Shown piece by piece: positions 14,303 to 20,128 of a stretch of DNA of 20,128 bases. The notes under the pieces are model-generated. The model searched no databases. It was not told the DNA's origin and worked only from the letters and a program-made list of their open reading frames with translations. The stretch is taken from contig JBBRLG010000056.1 in the NCBI GenBank assembly GCA_038231495.1, positions 1 to 20,128 of the forward strand. The letters are read 5' to 3'. The translations under genes were made by a program, and so were the position numbers. Position 1 is the stretch's first letter. Each line of letters begins with the position of its first letter. The DNA is from JBBRLG01 sp038231495 (GTDB lineage: Bacteria; Planctomycetota; Planctomycetia; Gemmatales; Gemmataceae).

Positions 14303-15544
14303 TCAATCCCCGGCCGCGCGCTTGACCGCATCGTTGTGGTACATGAAGTAGGTGTCCCATTTCTCGTCGAGGATTTCCAGCGCCTTGTCCAGCGGCACCG
14401 CGCGAAAGAAATTGGCGTCGCGCTCGACAATGCGCAAGCGCTCCAGCTTGGCCAGCGCGTCGCCGATCTCGAAGTCCACTTTCAGACCGACCGCGCTTTC
14501 CAGGTACAGTTCGACGTAGTCGTCGAGTTGCTCGCCGGTCCAGCCCTGGGGCGGCGCGAAGTAGCGCAGGCAGAAATACGCCAGGAACGTCTCGCGGCAC
14601 TCCTGTTCCTCGGCCTCGTCCATCAAGCACGTCAACACGCCGCCGTTGCTGTCGAGGTTCTGGAAATACAGGCTGCGGGCCAGGCGCAGGTTGTAGTCCT
14701 GCTTCTTGACCTGGTAGCTGTGATACGACTTGTAGCCGTAGCCGCCAAACGCGCCGGCCATGCTCAACGTCGCCAACTTCAAGGTGAAATAGCCCGCAAT
14801 CACGCCGACGCCGGCGTCCCAGATGTCGTAGCCGATGTTGTAAAGCAACAGTGCGAATCCGGTGATAAGCGGGTAGACGATCAAGCCCTGGTCCAGCCGC
14901 GACAGGCGCACCCGTGCCCCCGGCAGCAACATTTCCAGCTCGTGCTTGGGAATGTCCTTGAAGATTTTCAGGTAAACCTTGTCGGTGTCCACTTCCTTGC
15001 CCAGCCGGCGGTGCTTGCGCAGCTTGCAGATTACGGCCAGGCGGTGATAAATCGGTACGCTGACCTCTTCGCGGAACCACAGCTTCGACCAGCGGCGGCG
15101 GTAGTAAGTGGCGTGACCGTCGCCCCGGACGAAGAGGTGGATGTGCTCGAAGACGTGCGGGTCCACGTCGGTGCGCAGGCCCGACATCGTCGCACCGGCG
15201 GCGACGACCTTGTTGATGGCGTCTTCGTTGTAGCGCTGGAAATTGCCCACTTCCATCAGGGCGTCGAACGCCAAAAAGAGCCGTTCGAGCAACTTCGGTT
15301 TCGCGTCGGCCTGGACCGGGTGTAGCGGCTTGGTTTCGCTGTCGGGGTCAAAGGCGGCGTAATCGTCCTTCAACTCCTCCAGTTGCGTTTGGTACTCGAA
15401 ATGAAAGGTAGCCCCGACCAGCCGACAGAACTGGCGGAACGGTTCTCGGGCGTCCGCCGCCAGGTGCTTGTCCGCGCAGAGCAGATCCACCAGATCGCTC
15501 TTACGCAGGGGAATGTAATGCTCGCGGTCCTTGTACTCGGCCAT
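14303..15544 (-). CDS. DUF3754 (TMEM143-like) membrane protein
   Basis: This 413-residue protein has the DUF3754 layout: a soluble N-terminal part (1-140), the family core around YRRRWSKLWFREEVSVPIYH (148-167) and DTDKVYLKIFKDIPKHELEM (186-205), then two membrane helices (about 221-236 and 244-268) and a soluble C-terminal part (270-413). Human TMEM143 is the eukaryotic relative; no biochemical function is established. GAGGAG lies 10-11 nt upstream of the ATG at 15544. The neighbouring Ser/Thr kinase is 95 nt upstream on the same strand, so both may be co-transcribed. A membrane-linked role is likely, but nothing more can be read from the sequence. Confidence 0.8.
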   Translation of the reverse strand: MAEYKDREHYIPLRKSDLVDLLCADKHLAADAREPFRQFCRLVGATFHFEYQTQLEELKDDYAAFDPDSETKPLHPVQADAKPKLLERLFLAFDALMEVGNFQRYNEDAINKVVAAGATMSGLRTDVDPHVFEHIHLFVRGDGHATYYRRRWSKLWFREEVSVPIYHRLAVICKLRKHRRLGKEVDTDKVYLKIFKDIPKHELEMLLPGARVRLSRLDQGLIVYPLITGFALLLYNIGYDIWDAGVGVIAGYFTLKLATLSMAGAFGGYGYKSYHSYQVKKQDYNLRLARSLYFQNLDSNGGVLTCLMDEAEEQECRETFLAYFCLRYFAPPQGWTGEQLDDYVELYLESAVGLKVDFEIGDALAKLERLRIVERDANFFRAVPLDKALEILDEKWDTYFMYHNDAVKRAAGD

Positions 15545-15639
15545 CGAAACCGTCTCCTCTTCCCGACCGGAATGGTAGGATGGGTCGCGCTGCGGCTCGG
15601 CGCTCCCCGCGTATTACGCATCACCGGACGAGACGATCC

Positions 15640-16500
15640 TTACCACTCCATCGCGTCCAGCTTGTCTTCCGGCGATTTCACGAGTTCATCGACGAGGTGG
15701 TCGAGCGCGCCCTGGATTTCGCTCACACGCTCCGGACGTTCCTTGGCGCTAAAGGCCAGGCACTTGTGGATCAGGTCGCACAGGACCGGCGGCGCACCGG
15801 GGATGAATTCCTGCACCGGCTTGAACATGCGGCCCCAGGTCTTGGAGTCGATCGGCAGGCCGCCCTCTTGCGCCATGACCGGCGGCGGAAAGCGCCAGGT
15901 GACCATGCGGTACATGGTCGCGCCGAAGTTGTAGATGTCGGTGCGCTCGTTGATCATTTTGTGCTTGACCTGCTCGGGGGCCATGTACTCCGGAGTGCCC
16001 TGAAGCCGGTCCTTGCCTTCGCCGCGCAGGCGGGCCAGGCCGAAGTCGATCACCTTTACGTCGCCGGTACGGCTGAGCATGACGTTGTTGGGCTTGAGGT
16101 CGGCGTGGTAGATGTTGCGGCGGTGCATGTGAACCAGGCCGGCCGCGACGCGCTCGAAGATCTGGACGAGCTGCGCAACCGGAATCGCGGGGCAGGTGTC
16201 GAGCGTCTTGCCGTTGACGAATTCGACGAGCAAATGCACTTTGCGCAGGCGGAACATCCAGTCCTTGACCTGCTCGAAGGCGAAGACCTTGATGAGGCAG
16301 GGGTGTTCGAGCATCTGGCCGATGCGGAACTCGTGTTCGGCCTGTTCGAGAAACTTTTGGTCTTTCGGTCCGTCGATCGGGACCACCTTGAGGGCGTAGT
16401 TTTTGCCGTCGGCACTACGGCGGACGTGCAGAATGGTGCTGTGGGCGCCGGTGCCGAGGGGGCCGACGACCTGAAATTTGCCGATCTGGAAGTCGCTCAT
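15640..16500 (-). CDS. Soluble Ser/Thr protein kinase, non-RD type
   Basis: This 286-residue protein is almost exactly a kinase catalytic domain. The Gly loop GTGAHS is at 16-21, the ATP lysine at Lys38 (YALKV), the catalytic loop HADLKPNN at 132-139 with Asp134 as base, the metal motif DFG at 152-154 and APE at 174-176. The residue before the catalytic Asp is Ala and not Arg, so it is a non-RD kinase and may not need activation-loop phosphorylation. There is no membrane helix, PASTA or other sensor domain, unlike PknB-like kinases; planctomycetes carry many such kinases. ATG 16500 has only a weak ribosome site (GGAA). It is followed 95 nt later by the DUF3754 gene. Confidence 0.9.
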   Translation of the reverse strand: MSDFQIGKFQVVGPLGTGAHSTILHVRRSADGKNYALKVVPIDGPKDQKFLEQAEHEFRIGQMLEHPCLIKVFAFEQVKDWMFRLRKVHLLVEFVNGKTLDTCPAIPVAQLVQIFERVAAGLVHMHRRNIYHADLKPNNVMLSRTGDVKVIDFGLARLRGEGKDRLQGTPEYMAPEQVKHKMINERTDIYNFGATMYRMVTWRFPPPVMAQEGGLPIDSKTWGRMFKPVQEFIPGAPPVLCDLIHKCLAFSAKERPERVSEIQGALDHLVDELVKSPEDKLDAMEW

Positions 16501-16606
16501 GGGTGGCGTTTCCGCGTGCGAACCTCGCGCAAGTCGTGGAACGGAACAGCGGCTATATTACCGCGCCGGCGCAAGACCCACCAGAGACACGACTCAACAT
16601 CGCGTT

Positions 16607-17821
16607 TTACTTCGGCTTCAGCATCTCCCCCGCCAGCCGGGCAATTTCGTCGGGCAACGGCATGTTGCGGAAGCGGTGAATGCCTGCGGACAATCCCTCC
16701 AACTCCGCCTCGCCGATGTGCAACTGCTCCGACACCGCCAGCAGGAACGGCTTGCTCACCTGTTGACGCAGGCGCTCCAGGTGCCGTTCCGCGCTCGACC
16801 GCCGCCAGAAACCCAGCACCTCCAGCAAGACGTGCTTTTTCGTCGCCCGGTGGACCAGCCGGAAGTCCGGCACCCAGAAGCCGTCGCCGAGGGGGAACAC
16901 TTCGGTTTCTTCGACCAACTCCCAGTCTTCGACGCGCTTGCGGAACAGATCGACGAACAGGGCCAGTTCGGGTGGGACGTACATGCCGGTGTCGGCGTAG
17001 TGCGAAACGAGAGCCTCCTTCGGCGTCAGCACGAACGTTTTCGGCTTGCGTTGCGGCCCCCAGCTTAGCTCCGCCTTTAGTTCAAAGTCCCGACACAGCA
17101 GCACGGCGGGCAGGAACAGGGCGAGCTGAAGGCCGTACTTGTTCGTCGCGGAAAACAGACTCATCGGGCCGTCCAGGTGCAATTGGTGACTTTCCGGACC
17201 GATTTTATCCATTTCGCAAATGAGGCGGTGGAATTTCACCTGGCGCAGCAGTTGTCGGTAGCGCTGCGGCGGCTCGTTGCGCACGGTGACGTGGACGCGG
17301 GTCGCACGCAGCAAGACGGCCTGGGCCAGCGCGACATTGTAGCGCTCCAGCAAATGCGCGACGCTGATGTCGCGGAACGTGGTGAGCCGCTGTTCGCTTT
17401 TGAGATCGGCGAACAAGCCCGCCGCCACCACCTCGGCCGTCAAAGAAAACTTCGTCGCCACCTCCGCCAGGACTGCGGTGCGGTCGAACGGACTGACAAG
17501 GGTACTCTGTTTGCGGCGCTCGGCGGCGGCGCGGAATACCTCGTCGCGCAGTTCTTCCGGTGGATAGCCGGAAACCGTCTCGAACTCGCAACGGTCTTCG
17601 AGCAGCTTGTTCAAACCCTGGTGGACGAGTTGGCTGGGGTCGTCGCCCACGACTTCGCGCTGATCCTCTTCCAGCTCACCCCGCGTCCGACCCTCTTTGC
17701 CGCGGAAAAGGGACAATAAGCGCTCGGCGACCTCGTGCCACGTCGCATCCTGGAGGTCCAGGTAGCGCGGAATAATGCGGTCCTTGGCGTAGCGGACGCA
17801 GACCATCTTACCGGTAAGCAT
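16607..17821 (-). CDS. bax1: DUF790 nuclease, Bax1-like partner of XPB
   Basis: This 404-residue protein has the layout of the DUF790/Bax1 family, a nuclease that in archaea binds the helicase XPB. LDGPMSLFSATNKYGLQLAL (216-235) and VPDF (317-320) followed by LLEVLGFW (332-339) form the family core; the PDF...E-x-L spacing is that of a PD-(D/E)XK-type active site with Asp319 and Glu334. An N-terminal region (1-170) carries helical, probably XPB-binding, segments. The start overlaps the end of the helicase gene by 14 nt, so the two are made together. The exact catalytic residues are inferred from the family, not from structure. Confidence 0.85.
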   Translation of the reverse strand: MLTGKMVCVRYAKDRIIPRYLDLQDATWHEVAERLLSLFRGKEGRTRGELEEDQREVVGDDPSQLVHQGLNKLLEDRCEFETVSGYPPEELRDEVFRAAAERRKQSTLVSPFDRTAVLAEVATKFSLTAEVVAAGLFADLKSEQRLTTFRDISVAHLLERYNVALAQAVLLRATRVHVTVRNEPPQRYRQLLRQVKFHRLICEMDKIGPESHQLHLDGPMSLFSATNKYGLQLALFLPAVLLCRDFELKAELSWGPQRKPKTFVLTPKEALVSHYADTGMYVPPELALFVDLFRKRVEDWELVEETEVFPLGDGFWVPDFRLVHRATKKHVLLEVLGFWRRSSAERHLERLRQQVSKPFLLAVSEQLHIGEAELEGLSAGIHRFRNMPLPDEIARLAGEMLKPK

Positions 17822-19184
17822 GGTGTTGCCTCTGCCGTTCGCTGGTGAACTCCTCGCCGGTGCCGCGCGTCACGACCTCGTACAGCGTGGCCTGCTTGTC
17901 GCCGTGCTTGCGCAACAACCGGCCCAGGCGCTGCACGTGCTCGCGTACGGTACCCGAACCCGACAGGATGACGCCCACGTTTGCCGCCGGCACGTCCACG
18001 CCTTCGTTGAGCACGCGGCTCGTCACGACCGTCGGGTATTCGCCGGACGAGAAGGCGTCGAGGATGCGGCGGCGCTCCTTGGCCTTGGTCTGGTGTGTAA
18101 TCGCCGGCACCAGGAACCGGCGGGCGATTTGGTAGACCGTGGCATTGTCGTAAGTGAAAATCAGGACGCGGTCCTGGCTGTGACGGGCGAGCAGCTTGTC
18201 GAGCAAGTGCAGCTTGGCCGGGGCGGCGAGGGAAATGCGCTTCTGTTCCAGGTAGGCCTGGAACGCGGCGCGGCCCTCGCGCGATCGGCAGGTCTCCTGG
18301 ATGAACCGCTGCCAGCCGTGCGCGCCACCCATGCTGATGCCGCTGTCGGCAACGAACTGGCGGTAAACGTCCCTTGCCTGTTTGTACCGGGCCTCTTCTT
18401 CCGGCGTCAGCTCAACGTACATGCGCTCGGTGTGATATTCGGCAAGGAAATCGCCGGCCAACTCCTTGATCTCGCGCCGGTAGACGATCGGGCCGATGAG
18501 GCTCGGCAGCACGTTCTCCAAACCGTCGGCGCGCTCCGGCGTGGCGGTGAGGCCCAGGCGATAGGGAGCCAAATTGCCAATGGCCGTCTGCATGTACGAC
18601 GGGCCGGGCAAGTGATGGCACTCGTCGAAAACGAGTAAGCCGAAGCGGTTGCCGAGGCGTTCGAGATGGATGTAGGCCGAATCGTAGGTCGTCACGGTCA
18701 ACGGCTGCAACTCGTTCTCGCCCCCACCCAATACGCCGACCGGCACGTCGAAGGCCAGGAGCAATTCGCCGTACCACTGGTGCAGCAGGTCGATGGTTGG
18801 CGTGACGATGAGGGCCGGCCGCGCCGCCTTGTTGATCGCGAGGATTGCGAGGAACGTCTTGCCGGTGCCGGTCGGCAGGACGACGACGCCGCGACCCCCT
18901 TCCTGCCACCACACGTCGAGGGCTTCGCGCTGGTGCGGGAACGGGTCTCGGCTGGTACGCAACGGCCACGCACCAGGCTGATAGTTGCGGGCCTCGTCCT
19001 TGTAAGGAAGTTTTTCGGCGCGGAGGTATTCGACCAGGGCGCGGTAATGGCGCGGCTCGGCGCGGTGGACCTTATTGCGCGCGTCGAACTGGCAGAACGG
19101 CAACGCTCCGAGGCGTTCGGGAGTCGCCCCCGTGACGACCAGGGTGCCGCGGTCGAATGCGAGGTGGATGGCTGGGGTTTCCAT
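17808..19184 (-). CDS. xpb: XPB-family DNA helicase
   Basis: This 458-residue superfamily 2 helicase unwinds or pries open DNA with ATP in the repair of bulky damage. Residues 1-80 resemble the damage-recognition domain of archaeal XPB. Motifs follow in order: Walker A LPTGTGKT (103-110), DECH box (187-190), TAT (213-215), an insert at about 243-310 that probably holds the thumb, motif V with NEGVDVP (393-399) and motif VI QRLGRLLR (418-425). The frame is open to 19535, but the conserved N-terminus begins at METPAIH (ATG 19184), and further upstream it runs into a repeat; an in-frame ATG at 19220 is an alternative. No good Shine-Dalgarno precedes either. It is the first gene of a pair with the DUF790 nuclease. 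Confidence 0.88.
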   Translation of the reverse strand: METPAIHLAFDRGTLVVTGATPERLGALPFCQFDARNKVHRAEPRHYRALVEYLRAEKLPYKDEARNYQPGAWPLRTSRDPFPHQREALDVWWQEGGRGVVVLPTGTGKTFLAILAINKAARPALIVTPTIDLLHQWYGELLLAFDVPVGVLGGGENELQPLTVTTYDSAYIHLERLGNRFGLLVFDECHHLPGPSYMQTAIGNLAPYRLGLTATPERADGLENVLPSLIGPIVYRREIKELAGDFLAEYHTERMYVELTPEEEARYKQARDVYRQFVADSGISMGGAHGWQRFIQETCRSREGRAAFQAYLEQKRISLAAPAKLHLLDKLLARHSQDRVLIFTYDNATVYQIARRFLVPAITHQTKAKERRRILDAFSSGEYPTVVTSRVLNEGVDVPAANVGVILSGSGTVREHVQRLGRLLRKHGDKQATLYEVVTRGTGEEFTSERQRQHHAYR

Positions 19185-19340
19185 TTCGCTATTATGGCCA
19201 TCGGTCGGGCGACTGCCCATTGGAATTGGGAGGAGAGAAATGCAAAGCCGCAAGCGGCAAGCAAGTACTGCCGCTTGCGGCTTTGCAAATCCTTGCGTAT
19301 TGTGGAGTTTCTGAGTTGGAATCTTCAATTGGGCCGCGGC
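19185..19340. promoter_or_regulatory. Divergent intergenic region between xpb and pxpA
   Basis: These 156 bases separate two genes read outward, so promoters for both must lie here. The region contains the REP-like palindrome at 19241-19287 and an apparent ribosome site GGAGGAG just before an ATG at 19240, which opens only a 24-codon frame made of the repeat. No -10/-35 elements could be chosen with confidence. Confidence 0.45.
19241..19287. repeat. REP-like palindrome (family copy 5)
   Basis: Arms TGCAAAGCCGCAAGCGGCA (19241-19259) and the exact complement (19269-19287) are separated by 9 nt. It lies between the divergent xpb and pxpA genes, where it cannot be a terminator for either, so the family is not only a terminator. 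Confidence 0.85.
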
Positions 19341-20033
19341 ATGGAAATCGATCTGAACTGCGACCTGGGCGAGGGCTGTGGCCACGACGCCGAGTTGATG
19401 GAACTCGTCACGACGGCAAACATCGCTTGCGGCTTCCACGCCGGCGACGCTTGTACGGCCCGCGCCGCCCTTTCGGCCGCGGCATGCCATCGTATCCAGG
19501 TCGGGGCGCACCCCGGATTTCCGGACCGGGAACACTTCGGCCGGCGCGAATTAGAGCGGACACCCGAACAGGTTTTCGTTGAGTGTGTTTACCAAATCGG
19601 CGCACTCACTAGCCTCGCCCACTCGAACGGTTCAAAACTTCGCCACGTCAAACCCCACGGGGCGCTTTACAACATGGCTTGCCGGAACGACGAATATGCA
19701 CTCGGAGTCGTGGAAGCCGTCAAAATGTTCGGGTTGACCTTACTGGGACTTCCGGGGTCGCAACTCGAAATAATGAGCGCGGACTGTTGCCCGTTTGTCG
19801 CGGAGGGCTTCGCGGATCGGCGGTATATGCCAGACGGCTCCCTGGTGCCACGGTCGCGACCCGATGCCTTCGTTGAAGACCCGGCGGAAGCAGTGGGCCA
19901 GGTCGAATGGCTGTTGCGCGAGAAAGGGGTGCGCACACTCTGCGTCCACGGCGACAACCCGCAAGCGCTGGCGTTTGTCAAAGAGTTGCGTCGGCACCTG
20001 GAGCAGCGGGGCGTCCTAATCCGACCGTTCTAA
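19341..20033 (+). CDS. pxpA: 5-oxoprolinase subunit A (LamB/YcsF family)
   Basis: This 230-residue protein matches E. coli PxpA closely in its first part: MEIDLNCDLGEGCGHDAEL, then ANIACGFHAGDA (29-40), GAHPGFPD (53-60), FGRRELE, YQIGAL, HVKPHGALYN and ADRRYMPDGSLVPRS. With PxpB and PxpC it hydrolyses 5-oxoproline to glutamate using ATP in the cytoplasm. It is about 14 residues shorter than E. coli PxpA (244) because a stretch before VHGDN is missing; catalytic motifs are kept. The ATG at 19341 begins the conserved core, although the frame is open far upstream and no strong ribosome site is present. The next gene starts 4 nt after the stop. Confidence 0.9.
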   Translation: MEIDLNCDLGEGCGHDAELMELVTTANIACGFHAGDACTARAALSAAACHRIQVGAHPGFPDREHFGRRELERTPEQVFVECVYQIGALTSLAHSNGSKLRHVKPHGALYNMACRNDEYALGVVEAVKMFGLTLLGLPGSQLEIMSADCCPFVAEGFADRRYMPDGSLVPRSRPDAFVEDPAEAVGQVEWLLREKGVRTLCVHGDNPQALAFVKELRRHLEQRGVLIRPF

Positions 20034-20037
20034 CCCA

Positions 20038-20128
20038 ATGGCAAGCGAAGCAACGGCACCGCTCACCCGTCTAACCGTGTTGAACCCCGGCCTCTATTCG
20101 CTCCTGGTTGACTTCGGCCGACCGCACA
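20038..20128 (+). CDS. pxpC: 5-oxoprolinase subunit C, start of gene (cut by window edge)
   Basis: Only 30 codons are visible, starting 4 nt after the pxpA stop and open to the right edge. The translation includes TRLTVLNPGLYSLLVDFGRP, which fits the opening of the PxpC/KipA (AHS2) family, whose members begin with a pattern like VxxPGxxTTVQDxGRxG. Tight spacing to pxpA supports the reading. The usual pxpB subunit is not between them and must lie elsewhere. Confidence 0.75.
   Translation, partial: MASEATAPLTRLTVLNPGLYSLLVDFGRPH

Noticed and set aside
15580..17223. A 547-codon plus-strand open frame
   Set aside because: It is a shadow opposite the kinase and the DUF790 gene, both of which have clear family motifs.
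19240..19314. A 24-codon leader peptide gene before pxpA with a good ribosome site
   Set aside because: It is made almost wholly of the REP-like palindrome, which reads as open frames elsewhere in the window too, and it has no attenuator-like codon pattern.

Overview
The window is GC-rich, densely coded bacterial chromosome and most resembles a planctomycete, probably of the Gemmata/Gemmataceae type. This is inferred from three things: intergenic palindromes built on AAGCCGCAAGCGGCAA, a standalone Ser/Thr kinase beside a DUF3754 protein, and a TolQ/ExbB-like channel operon with two unusual ExbD-like partners. No tRNA, rRNA, CRISPR array or phage gene was seen.

Layout. (1) 221-4753, plus strand: a three-gene operon with a MotA/TolQ/ExbB channel protein carrying a long coiled-coil tail, then two single-pass proteins that share a repeated ExbD-like domain. 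Only the second of these keeps the Asp expected in the ExbD membrane helix. (2) 4755-4874: a long, nearly perfect inverted repeat fills the gap to a convergent, probably PPi-dependent phosphofructokinase (4876-6171, minus). (3) 6172-6584: a gene-free region with five copies of ACCCTTGCCA in both orientations. (4) 6585-11208, minus strand: a secreted NodB-type polysaccharide deacetylase, recN, a ParE-type toxin broken by a 123-bp miniature transposable element with 8-bp target duplications, its intact antitoxin, and a DEDDh exonuclease. (5) 11248-11784, plus: a small glycine-rich membrane protein whose 3' end overlaps the following convergent gene. (6) 11710-14267, minus: two class I aminotransferases, AlaC-like and AspC-like. 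(7) 14303-16500, minus: a DUF3754/TMEM143-like membrane protein and a Ser/Thr kinase. (8) 16607-19184, minus: an overlapping pair, an XPB-type helicase and a DUF790 (Bax1-like) nuclease, known as a repair pair in archaea. (9) 19341 to the right edge, plus: pxpA and the start of pxpC (5-oxoprolinase).

How they work together. The channel operon looks like a proton-driven envelope machine of unknown output. XPB-Bax1, RecN and the exonuclease form a DNA-repair-flavoured set, though only XPB-Bax1 is tightly coupled. The PxpA/PxpC pair hydrolyses 5-oxoproline to glutamate, which would also serve the two transaminases; that link is metabolic inference only. The most solid new observation is the disabled toxin, because removing the element plus one target duplication restores a 98-residue ParE reading frame exactly.
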